Shown here one piece after another: positions 27,216 to 35,839 of a stretch of DNA of 64,000 nucleotides (position 1 is the first letter of the stretch; each line of letters opens with the position of its first letter). Source of the DNA: Planctomycetota bacterium (GTDB taxonomy: Bacteria > Planctomycetota > UBA1135); contig JAJFFC010000014.1 in the NCBI GenBank assembly GCA_021776795.1, forward strand, positions 124,001 to 188,000. Reading direction: 5' to 3'. The translations under genes and the position numbers were made by a program. Below the pieces are notes generated by a model. That model ran no database searches, was not told the origin of the DNA, and saw nothing but the letters and a program-made list of their open reading frames with translations.

Positions 27216-28213
27216 GTGATTCTGCCCTCTCGACGCGCCCCTTTCAGCGAGTCTTGGTCACAGGGGCTGCCGGCTTCATCGGAAGCTCCTTAGTCGACCG
27301 CCTGCTTGCCGAAGGGTGTGAAGTCGTAGGGCTTGATAACTTTGACCCTTACTACGATCCCGCGCTCAAGCGCCGCAATGTAGAGCAAGCGTGTCAAAAT
27401 CCGCGCTTTCAATTGCAGGAAGGCGATTTGCTCGATCGTGATTTGCTGGCCACCTTGTTTCGTGGCGAGCCCTTTGACGTGATCGTGCATTTAGCTGCCA
27501 AAGCTGGCGTACGCCCCAGTTTGGTCGACCCCGAAGGCTACATCCGCACCAATGTCGCCGGCACCCTGCGGCTGATGGACGCCCTGCGCCAAGCCAGTGG
27601 CGGGGGAGAACTACCGCGTTTCGTGGCGGCGAGCAGCAGCAGTGTTTACGGTGCGCAAAGCGTGGCGCCCTTCGCCGAAGACGCAGAAACCTCACGCGCA
27701 GTATCCCCCTATGCCGCCAGCAAAAAAGCGATGGAGGTCATGGCGCATACCTACCACCACCTGTATCGCCTGCCGGTATCCCTGTTGCGCTTCTTCACCG
27801 TCTACGGCCCGCGCCAACGACCGGAAATGGCGATTGCTCGCTTCCTGCAGCTGGCTTCCCACGGCAAGCCCATCCCGATGTTCGGCGATGGCGCCTCCGC
27901 GCGGGACTACACCTACATTGCCGACATCGTCGATGGCATCCACCGCGCCATGGGGGCTTGCCAAAGCTTCCACATCTATAACTTGGGCAATAGCACCCCG
28001 GTGCGGCTCGACGACCTGATTGCCGCGGTGGGGGAAGCCTGTGGACGCCAAGCACAAGTGCAACGCTTACCGGATCAACCCGGAGATGTCCCGCTCACCT
28101 GCGCCGATGTCTCCCGCGCGCAAACAGAACTGTGTTACGCACCACAAACCACATTAGTCCAAGGGCTCAAGAACTATCTCAGTTGGAGCCAGACTGTGGA
28201 GATTTCCACATGA
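27212..28213 (+). CDS. UDP-sugar 4-epimerase, probable UDP-glucuronate 4-epimerase
   Basis: 333 residues, extended SDR. NAD motif is GAAGFIGSSL, the NFDPYYDPALKRRN segment is typical of UDP-glucuronate 4-epimerases, and the catalytic region is SPYAASKKAME (Tyr-x-x-x-Lys). It overlaps glmS by ATGA and the next epimerase by ATGA. Together they could make UDP-galacturonate and other sugars for exopolysaccharide or LPS. The exact substrate cannot be read from sequence. Confidence 0.87.
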   Translation: MSDSALSTRPFQRVLVTGAAGFIGSSLVDRLLAEGCEVVGLDNFDPYYDPALKRRNVEQACQNPRFQLQEGDLLDRDLLATLFRGEPFDVIVHLAAKAGVRPSLVDPEGYIRTNVAGTLRLMDALRQASGGGELPRFVAASSSSVYGAQSVAPFAEDAETSRAVSPYAASKKAMEVMAHTYHHLYRLPVSLLRFFTVYGPRQRPEMAIARFLQLASHGKPIPMFGDGASARDYTYIADIVDGIHRAMGACQSFHIYNLGNSTPVRLDDLIAAVGEACGRQAQVQRLPDQPGDVPLTCADVSRAQTELCYAPQTTLVQGLKNYLSWSQTVEIST

Positions 28214-29160
28214 GTAATTCCGGTTTGGATTTGGTCGCGGGTGGATCGGGCTTCATTGGCTCACACATCGTGGAATCGCTTCTTGCGGAAGGACGGCGCG
28301 TACGAGTTCTGGATAACTTGGCCACCGGGCACCGCAGCAATCTTCAGGGGCTTCCTGTGGAATTCGTCGAAGGCGATGCCGCCGATCCTGCTGTGGCCGA
28401 AGAAGCCTGCGCCGGAGTCGAGCGCATTTTCCAGCTTGCCGCTCGCCCCAGTGTGCCTTGGAGTGTGGAATTTCCTGCTGAGGCCGAACATGCCAACCAT
28501 GGCACCACGCTGGCCTTGCTCGATGCTGCCAGCCAAGCCGGATGCCGCGCCCTCGTGTTCTCAAGCAGCTCCGCCATCTATGGAGATGACCCGGTCCAAC
28601 CCAAGGTCGAGAGTTTGCCCGCTGCGCCGCAATCGCCCTATGCCGAGCACAAACTTGCAGGGGAACGGGCCCTTGCTGCGGCACCCGAGAGCTTGCGCAC
28701 CGTTTCCTTGCGCTACTTCAATGTGTACGGCCCGCGCCAGGATCCATCTTCCCCCTATAGCGGGGTGATTTCTTTGTTTGCACGCTGGGCCAAAGCCGGC
28801 GAAGGCGTGCGCTTTCACGGCGATGGCGGGCAAACACGGGACTTTGTTTACGCTGCCGACGTCGCCCGCGCCAATCTCCTTGCGGCCAAGGCTGCTGCTG
28901 CTGGACGCCTTGCCCAAGGCGCCGTGTTCAATGTTGGCACTGGCAGTAGCGTCAGCATTACCGAGCTATGGCAAGGCTTGTGTGCATCTTTAGGTCGTGA
29001 TTCCGGCGAGCCTACCTTGCTCGGGGACCGCCCCGGCGATGTGCGCCATTCCTCGGCCGATGTCAGCGCGGCTGCGCGCGAGCTGGGCTTCGAAGCCACC
29101 GTGCCACTTGCGGAAGGTCTAGGCCTGACTCTAGATGCAATTGCCAACGAAAACGCTTAG
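28210..29160 (+). CDS. NAD-dependent epimerase/dehydratase (GalE-like SDR)
   Basis: 316 residues from the ATG at 28210, overlapping the previous stop; a longer ORF from 28132 is not supported. NAD motif GGSGFIGSH, SSSAIYG with catalytic Ser, and Tyr-Lys in YAEHKLAGE (canonical YxxxK). The C-terminal part has GDVRHSSADVS and the 'TVPLAEGL' tail typical of UDP-glucose 4-epimerases. It is the third SDR in the nucleotide-sugar operon. It converges with the HtrA-like protease at a shared TTAG. Confidence 0.85.
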   Translation: MSNSGLDLVAGGSGFIGSHIVESLLAEGRRVRVLDNLATGHRSNLQGLPVEFVEGDAADPAVAEEACAGVERIFQLAARPSVPWSVEFPAEAEHANHGTTLALLDAASQAGCRALVFSSSSAIYGDDPVQPKVESLPAAPQSPYAEHKLAGERALAAAPESLRTVSLRYFNVYGPRQDPSSPYSGVISLFARWAKAGEGVRFHGDGGQTRDFVYAADVARANLLAAKAAAAGRLAQGAVFNVGTGSSVSITELWQGLCASLGRDSGEPTLLGDRPGDVRHSSADVSAAARELGFEATVPLAEGLGLTLDAIANENA

Positions 29161-30569
29161 AGCGTCGACAAGCGTTCCAATACGGTCGGCTCGTCGAACA
29201 CCAAGTGCCCCTTTTCCGAGCTTTGATCGGGCTTTAACCACCATAGGTTGAAGTCATCAAAATTGAAGTCGGGACCATTGATCAGGTTGACCAACTGTTC
29301 CACACTGTTGGTGGGAACCCAGCCATCGCCTTCCACTTGATTACGCAAGTTGGCGGCAATGATGGCGTCGCCCGCTTCTAGACCAATCGCCGATGCTCCG
29401 GTGTCCGGATAGACTTCGGTGATGCGTAACACTGGGTATTGCGTAGGGACGCCATTGGCACCGCCAACCCAAATGAAGTCACGCTGGCCGGCAAAGCCCA
29501 ACAAACCAAAGCTATCGCGCAAACCAATGGTTTGTAGCTCCATGGTGGCCGAGCGGCGGCGATCTCCGCGCTCTATCGCCAAATCAATCTTCTCACCCGG
29601 CTCTCGCAGGAGCATTTCCTGCTGAAACTCAGACCGATTCAGGATGGCCTTATTGTCAATCGCCACAATCCGGTCTCCTGCTTCCAAACCAGCTAGGGCG
29701 CCAGGGCCACGAGGATGCACTGCACCAATCACCAAACCACTATCGCGGCGAAGATTGAGACCCAACCAAACCCGGGGCTCAAACAGGCGCGAAGCCATAA
29801 TTTCTCGCACTCGATCCACAGGAATGGCGAAACCAATGCCATCAGCCACTTCTAGGGTCGCGCTATTGATTCCAATCAACTCGCCAAAGACATTGAGCAA
29901 AGGTCCACCAGAATTGCCGGGGTTCATGGCGGCATCGGTCTGCAGCAAACCAGGCATGGTGTAACTGCCTCCTTCGGGAGCTTCGACCTCGACGTTGCGA
30001 TGGACGCCGCTCAAAATACCCGAGGTCACCGAGTGACTGTTGCCATAGGCCGTGCCGATGGCAATGACCTTCTCTCCAATCAGAAGGTCATTAGAAGTTG
30101 CTAAGGTCAGATAGGGAAAGGACTCCAAACTATCAATCTTGAGCAAGGCCAAATCCCATTCGCGGTCGACGTTGACCAAGCGCGCGGGAACTTTGGTGCC
30201 TCCAAAGTCGTCGGCAAAGGTCAAAATGATTTGCACCTCGTTAGTTTTGAGGTCGTCGGTCGGCAACGCCACGTGAGCATTCGTGATGACAAAGCCACGG
30301 CGGTCAATCACCACCCCGGAGCCTTGGCTCAGTGGAGTACCGAGGGCACCAAACAAGTCGGTCGGGTTGGGCAAACTGGTGGCCAAGAGCTTGCTGTAGA
30401 CATCGACCGAAACCACGCTGGGGCCGGCGGCCAAATACACCCGTGCCTCTGGAGTCCAGCGCTCGCCATAACTGGCGGCCAGTTGGGCCACGGTATCTGC
30501 TTCCGGTTCCTGGTCCGCGGGCCCGATGGGGGCTTGCAGCAGCAGCAGGGGCAATAGGGCCAAATGCAT
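29157..30569 (-). CDS. HtrA/DegP-like secreted serine protease with PDZ domain
   Basis: 470 residues. A short N-terminal hydrophobic stretch acts as a signal. The trypsin-like domain has a catalytic triad H99 (TNAHV), Asp in REWDLALLKID (near 133) and S220 in NPGNSGGPL. A PDZ domain with GLNLRRDSGLVIGAVHPRGPG follows, then a C-terminal extension with a second degenerate PDZ-like segment. It should degrade or process misfolded envelope proteins. It is monocistronic and sits upstream of the tRNA-Val region. Confidence 0.92.
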   Translation of the reverse strand: MHLALLPLLLLQAPIGPADQEPEADTVAQLAASYGERWTPEARVYLAAGPSVVSVDVYSKLLATSLPNPTDLFGALGTPLSQGSGVVIDRRGFVITNAHVALPTDDLKTNEVQIILTFADDFGGTKVPARLVNVDREWDLALLKIDSLESFPYLTLATSNDLLIGEKVIAIGTAYGNSHSVTSGILSGVHRNVEVEAPEGGSYTMPGLLQTDAAMNPGNSGGPLLNVFGELIGINSATLEVADGIGFAIPVDRVREIMASRLFEPRVWLGLNLRRDSGLVIGAVHPRGPGALAGLEAGDRIVAIDNKAILNRSEFQQEMLLREPGEKIDLAIERGDRRRSATMELQTIGLRDSFGLLGFAGQRDFIWVGGANGVPTQYPVLRITEVYPDTGASAIGLEAGDAIIAANLRNQVEGDGWVPTNSVEQLVNLINGPDFNFDDFNLWWLKPDQSSEKGHLVFDEPTVLERLSTL

Positions 30570-30680
30570 GGAGAAGGGCGTACGGGCGGAGGCCAGTACG
30601 GGCCCAGAATAGCAGACAGAAGGGCCTTAGGGCGCGCCTACCGCCTGGAGAGATAGGGCCTCCGCGGGCGCGCCGTAGGG

Positions 30681-30757
30681 TGGTGGGCGTTACAGGGCTC
30701 GAACCTGTGACCCCCAGCTTGTCGAGCTGGTGCTCTAGCCAACTGAGCTAAACGCCC
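30681..30757 (-). tRNA. tRNA-Val (GAC)
   Basis: A 77-nt cloverleaf with CCA encoded. Acceptor stem GGGCGTT/AACGCCC, D-stem GCTC/GAGC, anticodon stem CCAGC/GCTGG with loop TCGACAA, and T-arm ACAGG-TTCGAGC-CCTGT. Anticodon GAC gives valine. Position 33 is C rather than the nearly universal U. Leader CCGTAGG (30760-30766 complement) and trailer CCTACGG can pair across the gene. It lies between the HtrA-like gene and pcnB. Confidence 0.9.
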
Positions 30758-30775
30758 AACCTACGGGCGGAAAGT

Positions 30776-31993
30776 TTAGCGTGGCTCCTCGGCCTTGGAA
30801 AGGGCTCTTTCTCGCCAATCTTTCACCAGGTCCAAAGAGCGACCTTCTGCGCGCAGCCGAATCTCCAGATAATCCAGGGCGCGAGGGAACCAGGCATCGC
30901 CAATCCAGCGCTGTGGCGAGGCACGACGACGGCGGCGTTCGCTCAAATAGTCCGGTGGATCTAATGCCAGCTGAGCCTGCAACATGCGCGCGGCCCAAGC
31001 CACTTGCTGGCGCGGCAGCCGTGCTCGTTGCTGGAAGGGGCCAATCAACCCCGGTGCCACTTGGGCGGTTTCGCGGATGGGCAATTGACGCGTTTCTGGG
31101 TTGTACTCCTGCTCGGCACGTACGCCAAACAACACCGCAAGGCTCAGGTCGTAATTGACTTCGCCGCCTTCCTCGATAAAGTCATCGAGTCCGCGCAGGC
31201 GGGCATGAAAGGCCAGCCGATGCTCTTCTTTGGCATTTAACCAAGCATGGATCTCGGGCATGACCATAGGAACGATGTGTAGGCCTTCCAAGTCATGCAT
31301 GACACCATGCATGTCACCGGTCGCCATGAGCCGAAACAATTCTTCCGCTACACGAGCGGGAGCGGCATCGCCCACACGGCCGGCCAACTCTTTGCTGGCA
31401 TCGATTTCGGCTTGGCCAGGTTGCAGACCAAGGCGACGCATGAACTTAATCAGGCGCAGCATGCGTACGGGATCTTCAGCAAAACGAATCGCCGGGTCAC
31501 CTATCGAACGCAAACGATCCTGCTCCAAATCCGGCAAGCCACCTACCCAATCGACAATCACGCGTTCCACCGGATCTAGGAACAAGGCATTCACCGTGAA
31601 GTCGCGGCGGAAGGCATCTTCCTCGGCGGTGCCGTACTGATTGTCATGACGAATCATTTCGACATCAGCCGGGTCAAGGTCATCTTCATCGGTCGGCGGA
31701 TTCCCACGGAAGGTCGAGACCTCGAACATTTCCGGCCCTTCCAGCACATGCACAATGCGGAAGCGACGGCCAATCAAACGCGAGCGGCGAAATAGTCGAC
31801 GCACCTGGTGCGGCCGGGCCGAAGTCGCGATGTCGAAGTCTTTGGGATTAGAGCCAAGCAACAAATCACGCACGCAGCCACCCACCAAATAAGCTTCAAA
31901 GCCGCGCGTTTGCAGACGCCGGACTACCGATACCGCGCGCCGATTCAGGCGGCGTACTGGAAACGGCAGGGGAGTGAGGACCGGAGCGGTCAT
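30776..31993 (-). CDS. pcnB: Poly(A) polymerase PcnB / tRNA nucleotidyltransferase family
   Basis: 405 residues. The class II nucleotidyltransferase head has GGCVRDLLLG at 38-47 and the metal-binding DFD at 52-54. It also has the PcnB-type RLIGRRFRIVHV segment, RRDFTVNALF and EDPVRMLR. The latter pattern favours a poly(A) polymerase over a CCA-adding enzyme. All four tRNA genes in the window encode CCA, so CCA addition would be needed only for repair. It overlaps rsmG by ATGA. Confidence 0.88.
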   Translation of the reverse strand: MTAPVLTPLPFPVRRLNRRAVSVVRRLQTRGFEAYLVGGCVRDLLLGSNPKDFDIATSARPHQVRRLFRRSRLIGRRFRIVHVLEGPEMFEVSTFRGNPPTDEDDLDPADVEMIRHDNQYGTAEEDAFRRDFTVNALFLDPVERVIVDWVGGLPDLEQDRLRSIGDPAIRFAEDPVRMLRLIKFMRRLGLQPGQAEIDASKELAGRVGDAAPARVAEELFRLMATGDMHGVMHDLEGLHIVPMVMPEIHAWLNAKEEHRLAFHARLRGLDDFIEEGGEVNYDLSLAVLFGVRAEQEYNPETRQLPIRETAQVAPGLIGPFQQRARLPRQQVAWAARMLQAQLALDPPDYLSERRRRRASPQRWIGDAWFPRALDYLEIRLRAEGRSLDLVKDWRERALSKAEEPR

Positions 31994-32736
31994 GAGCGTT
32001 TCCCCCAGGGATTCGAAGTCGGCGCTTTGTTGCGCTTGGGCGGACGGGCGTGAATCGACAAAACCGTGCGCGTGCCGGATTCTCCTTGATTGGGCTCATA
32101 ATCGAGAGCGGCTTGGAGCATCCAGTGCCCCGATTCGCGTTCTTCTTCGGGCCATTCCTCGACCCAGCGCGGGCCAACCATGAGGAACAAGTTGCGCATG
32201 CGCAGACGTGGTGCGGTCAGCCGTTTCAACAACTTGGGCAAAGGCTCCACGGCTCGCGCCAACATCAGCTCAGGATGCGGATCGAGCTTGATCCATTGCT
32301 CCTCGCCTTGGCCACGATGGACTTCGGTTTCGAGCAACTCCAGTGCGTCGGCCGCTTCACGCAGGAAATCGGCCTTCTTGCCGTTGCGCTCGCACAGGTG
32401 AGCCTTCATTTGCGGATACAAACAGGCAAACACCAAGCCGGGCATGCCACCACCGGAACCCCAGTCGAAGAAGGAGCGCAAATCGGACGGTAAAAACCGC
32501 GCCGCATATACGCAATCCAACAAATGCGGGCCCAATCGCTTCCAATCTTTCGCCCCCGTCAGATTAGTGACCGTATTCGCGGCTAGAAGCAGCTGCCCAT
32601 AGCGCAATACACGCACCAACGCGGCCTCTGGAGGGTCGAGTAGGGGCTCTATCGCCAATCTCAGCGACGCCACCAATTCAGGTGGCGCCTCTGGAATGCC
32701 GGCTTGCTTCGGGTCAGGGATGCCTGGGAAGGGCAT
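31990..32736 (-). CDS. rsmG: 16S rRNA (guanine-527-N7)-methyltransferase RsmG
   Basis: 248 residues. It methylates N7 of G527 of 16S rRNA using SAM. The family motifs NTVTNLTGA, HLLDCV and the SAM-binding FDWGSGGGMPG are present, as is LARAVEPLPKLL. The C-terminal tail is Lys/Arg-rich. It is the first gene of an rsmG-pcnB operon, directly downstream of tRNA-Trp. Confidence 0.92.
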   Translation of the reverse strand: MPFPGIPDPKQAGIPEAPPELVASLRLAIEPLLDPPEAALVRVLRYGQLLLAANTVTNLTGAKDWKRLGPHLLDCVYAARFLPSDLRSFFDWGSGGGMPGLVFACLYPQMKAHLCERNGKKADFLREAADALELLETEVHRGQGEEQWIKLDPHPELMLARAVEPLPKLLKRLTAPRLRMRNLFLMVGPRWVEEWPEEERESGHWMLQAALDYEPNQGESGTRTVLSIHARPPKRNKAPTSNPWGKRS

Positions 32737-32744
32737 ATCAGGGG

Positions 32745-32822
32745 TGGCAGGGCAGGAAGGACTCGAACCCTCAACATTCGCATTTGGAATGCGACGCTCT
32801 AACCAATTGGAGCTACTGCCCT
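32745..32822 (-). tRNA. tRNA-Trp (CCA)
   Basis: Acceptor AGGGCAG/CTGCCCT, D-stem GCTC/GAGC, anticodon stem TCGCA/TGCGA with loop TTCCAAA, T-arm GAGGG-TTCGAGT-CCTTC, discriminator G and encoded CCA. It sits 8 bases upstream of rsmG on the same strand. Confidence 0.93.
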
Positions 32823-32854
32823 GTCCTGTGTTTGTGGAACCGATGCATTATAGG

Positions 32855-32942
32855 TGGTGCCGAGAGGGGGAGTCGAACCCCCACGACCTTAGCGGCCACA
32901 GGCACCTGAAGCCTGCGCGTCTACCAATTCCGCCATCTCGGC
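32855..32942 (-). tRNA. tRNA-Leu (CAG)
   Basis: 88 nt with a long variable arm. Acceptor GCCGAGA/TCTCGGC, anticodon stem CAGGC/GCCTG with loop TTCAGGT, T-arm with GGGGG-TTCGACT-CCCCC and encoded CCA. Pairs with tRNA-Trp downstream as a two-tRNA unit. Confidence 0.93.
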
Positions 32943-32998
32943 TGTGGGTAACCTACAACGCGAATAAGATATCTCCCCCCGGCTAGGAAGCAAGCACC

Positions 32999-33466
32999 AT
33001 GGCACAAAAAAAGGCAAAGGCCGCCCACGAGGCCATCGTCAACCGCAAGGCTCGACGTGAATACGAGATTCTCGAGGATCTCGAGGCGGGGATTGCTTTG
33101 GTTGGCACCGAGGTCAAGTCCCTGCGCGCCGGCCAGGTGAGCCTGAATGAGGCCTATGTCAAAGCGCGCAAAGACGGCCTTTGGCTGGAGCAGGCGCATT
33201 TTGCCGAATATACCGAAGGGAACATGCATAACCACGAGCCGCTACGCTCGCGCCGGCTGTTGGTCCACCGCGCCGAATTGATTCGCCTGCTGCAGAAAAG
33301 CAAGGAGAAGGGATTGACCCTGGTGCCGCTCAAGGTGTACTTCAAGGGCCGCTGGGCCAAGGTCGAGCTCGGCCTCGGCAAGGGCCGCAAGCTTCACGAC
33401 AAGCGCCAGGTGGTCAAAGATCGCGAAGCTTCCCGCGACATTCGCCGCCACCTCGGCAAGGGCTAA
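32999..33466 (+). CDS. smpB: SsrA-binding protein SmpB
   Basis: 155 residues, usual length. It delivers tmRNA to stalled ribosomes. Family motifs: YEILEDLEAGIALVGTEVKSLR near the N-terminus, the YTEGNMHNHEPLRSR block and the basic C-terminal tail with GKKLHDKR-like GRKLHDKRQ. The tmRNA gene ssrA starts 49 bp downstream, a common pairing. Confidence 0.97.
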   Translation: MAQKKAKAAHEAIVNRKARREYEILEDLEAGIALVGTEVKSLRAGQVSLNEAYVKARKDGLWLEQAHFAEYTEGNMHNHEPLRSRRLLVHRAELIRLLQKSKEKGLTLVPLKVYFKGRWAKVELGLGKGRKLHDKRQVVKDREASRDIRRHLGKG

Positions 33467-33491
33467 GCGGGCCTGAGCCTAGTATCGGTGG

Positions 33492-33497
33492 TACAAT
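33492..33497 (+). promoter_or_regulatory. Likely -10 element for ssrA
   Basis: TACAAT lies 17 bp before the mature 5' end of tmRNA. I see no good -35 match, so this rests on position and the -10 hexamer only. Confidence 0.45.
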
Positions 33498-33514
33498 AGA
33501 GACCTACAAAGATG

Positions 33515-33863
33515 GGGGGCGACCGGCTTCGACTGGAAGTTACCCGTTCTGAGTGGCGTGTCGAGGTTGCGGAGATGGCCTCGTAAAACCTTCCGCAAGG
33601 CTTAACTGCCAACAACAACTACAACCTCGCTGCTTAGGTAGCGCATTCTGCTGGGCTTCGCCCACTGGCCTAGCAGGATGAACGATCGTGGGCTAGCAAT
33701 CTGACCCTGGCTCGGGGAAGGGGCGCGAAATTCAAGGAGCTGGCTTTCTGTCCCACCTGTTCGTCGGCAGGTCGGAAGGCGAGATTCAATGACGAACTAC
33801 ACACGTAGAAGCTCCTTTCGGACCTTTACCAGGACGCGGGTTCAATTCCCGCCGCCTCCACCA
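33515..33863 (+). ncRNA. ssrA: tmRNA (SsrA)
   Basis: 349 nt. The 5' end GGGGGCG pairs with CGCCTCC before the encoded ACCA at the 3' end, forming the alanine-tRNA-like acceptor. The 5' GACCGGCTTCGAC and 3' TTCAATTCCCGCCG motifs are typical. The tag reading frame at 33608-33637 is GCC AAC AAC AAC TAC AAC CTC GCT GCT TAG, giving tag ANNNYNLAA. It rescues stalled ribosomes together with SmpB encoded just upstream. The tag is one residue shorter than that of E. coli and has only the LAA ending in common. Confidence 0.96.
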
Positions 33864-33910
33864 TCTTTCCGTCCCGCTCAGTAGACGCAGACCCTCGCGG
33901 GAGACTACTC

Positions 33911-34663
33911 TTGAGGGCGATGCAGCGGCATCTTCCCCACTTCTTCTGGGCCACTTTGGCCATCCTCCTCGCCACCTCGTGTGGCGTGCCACCGATGGAT
34001 GCCGTGCGTGATCTCGCCGCGATCCATACCGCCGACACCTGGCGACCGCGCACGCCTGCCGACATGACCGTCTCTCCAGAGGTTTATCTGGGCGACGCTT
34101 CGGCGCGACGATTGGGCGCTGGCACTTACGCGGTATCCGATCACCGCACCTTGGAATTGGCGATTCTCGAACAACTCAACCGAGTGGATCCCTCAGATCC
34201 GGCCAATGCCGTCGAGACGTCCAGCTGGTTATTGATCGAATTGCTCAAAGATGACTATCCAGGCGCACGCATTGCTGCCGCCAAGATTTTGTCGAACTTG
34301 GCTGGGCGCTGGATCAGTGCCTATGACGCGCAGCTCGTGGAAGAAGTTCCCGGCGGTGACCTGACAGCGGCCATTGCCAGGATGCAAGCCGCCACAGATG
34401 GCCGCTCCCTCAACAGTGCTGCGCGTGAACTCTCGGCAATGAGTTTCCCCGATGCCGGCACTGCACTGCGCGTGCTGACCGCCTTGGGCCGTCGCGCCGA
34501 CACTCTCGGTTTCACCGACGATGAAGCCAACCAACCTCTATACGCCTTGGCCTTGAAGTTGGTCATGATTGGTTTGGAAGAGGGGAGTCGTAGTGAAGAC
34601 GCCGAAGTCGCCGAAGCCTGCCGCGAACGCTACGAACTGCTGCTGTCATACGCACAGGCATAA
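33911..34663 (+). CDS. Lipoprotein of unknown function
   Basis: 250 residues. The start is uncertain: TTG at 33911 has a GGGAG 7 nt upstream, while the ATG at 33920 has poor spacing. A signal sequence ends in the lipobox LLATSCG. The rest is mostly helical and resembles HEAT-like or SecA-type helical repeats weakly. No domain can be named. It is followed after 15 bp by a flippase-like membrane protein gene. Confidence 0.7.
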   Translation: MRAMQRHLPHFFWATLAILLATSCGVPPMDAVRDLAAIHTADTWRPRTPADMTVSPEVYLGDASARRLGAGTYAVSDHRTLELAILEQLNRVDPSDPANAVETSSWLLIELLKDDYPGARIAAAKILSNLAGRWISAYDAQLVEEVPGGDLTAAIARMQAATDGRSLNSAARELSAMSFPDAGTALRVLTALGRRADTLGFTDDEANQPLYALALKLVMIGLEEGSRSEDAEVAEACRERYELLLSYAQA

Positions 34664-34678
34664 GCTCATCACCCTAAG

Positions 34679-35839
34679 ATGAAATCCCACCTCGCCACGG
34701 TCGTCAAGGTGCTGATTGCGGCGGCCTTAGTTTGGTTCGTCGTGAGTCAGATTGAGACTACAGATCGGTTGGAGCGTCCTGGTGCCCATGCCGAGGCCCC
34801 CCCAACCCTGACCCCTGGCAATATTGAAGGGGACTGGCGTTCCAACAATTGGGTTTTTACTCCAGAGGACGGCGGCGCAGAAATCACCGGACCAGGCGAA
34901 AGCAACTGGAGACTGCACCCAGGTTTCTTTACCGCCATGCGCAGTCTGCACTGGGCCTGGTATCTGCTTGGGGCCGTGTTGTGGGGAGTGCTGCTGGTCA
35001 TGGCCGCCTTGCGCTGGCAACTCTTGCTGCGCGCTGCCGAAGTCCCCGTGTCCGCGGCGCAAGCTTTGCGCTTGTGTTTCATCGGCTACTTCTTCAACAA
35101 CGTCATGTTCGGCGCGACCGGCGGCGATCTCGTGCGTGCCGTGATGGTCACGCGCGGGTTAGAACAAAATCGGGTTCGCGCGGCGCTGTCGGTGATTGTT
35201 GATCGCCTGATTGGCTTGTTTGCCCTCCTGAGTCTGGCTGCCATCGTTCTCGGCTACATTTGGTATGACGGCCGCATTGGAGAAGTGCGTGGATTACGTG
35301 ACTTAGCGCGCGCCGTGTATTTAGTTTTAGGCTTCGCCGTAGTTGGTTCCGCGATTTACCTTTCGCAACGGGCACGCCAACGCCTTGGCTTGAACTGGTT
35401 GTTACAGCGCCTGCCCGCGCAAAAGGTCATCCACAAGCTCGATGACGCCATCACCGTCTACCGCAATCGTCGCGGCGCAGTGTTGGTGGCCTTATTAATT
35501 TCCTTGCCGCTGCAGATCACCGGCATTTTGAGTTTCTGGGCCATTGGTACCGCGCTGGGCGCCGGCCTTGGCCTGGCCGACGACTTCGTCATTTTCCCCG
35601 TGGTCCAAACCGCCTCGGCGGTGCCGCTCGCACCTGCCGGATGGGGAGTCGGGGAAACTCTTTACGGCTGGTTCTTCCAGCGCTTTGGCTCCTCCTTCAC
35701 CTTAGGGGTCGCAGTTTCCGTCCTATTCCGCCTAACCACGCAAGTGGGGTATGGTCTGATAGGAGGACTGGTTTGGGTTGGTTCGCGTGAGCGTCGACTC
35801 GGCCTTCCCATTGTTCCTGAACAAACCACAGATTCATGA
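34679..35839 (+). CDS. Flippase-like / LPG synthase transmembrane family protein
   Basis: 386 residues, about eight membrane segments. The pattern resembles the UPF0104 / lysylphosphatidylglycerol synthase TM domain, including RWQLLLRAAEV, FFNNVMFGATGGDLVRAVMV and VVQTASAVPLAPAGWGVGET. Members include lipid transporters and flippases; no catalytic aminoacyl-transferase domain is attached. A soluble insertion (about residues 30-80) sits between the first two helices. It overlaps the PfkB kinase gene by ATGA. Confidence 0.82.
   Translation: MKSHLATVVKVLIAAALVWFVVSQIETTDRLERPGAHAEAPPTLTPGNIEGDWRSNNWVFTPEDGGAEITGPGESNWRLHPGFFTAMRSLHWAWYLLGAVLWGVLLVMAALRWQLLLRAAEVPVSAAQALRLCFIGYFFNNVMFGATGGDLVRAVMVTRGLEQNRVRAALSVIVDRLIGLFALLSLAAIVLGYIWYDGRIGEVRGLRDLARAVYLVLGFAVVGSAIYLSQRARQRLGLNWLLQRLPAQKVIHKLDDAITVYRNRRGAVLVALLISLPLQITGILSFWAIGTALGAGLGLADDFVIFPVVQTASAVPLAPAGWGVGETLYGWFFQRFGSSFTLGVAVSVLFRLTTQVGYGLIGGLVWVGSRERRLGLPIVPEQTTDS

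Noticed and set aside
32745-33863. tRNA/tmRNA genes as an integration site of a mobile element
   Set aside because: No integrase, direct repeat of a tRNA end or foreign gene block is seen nearby.
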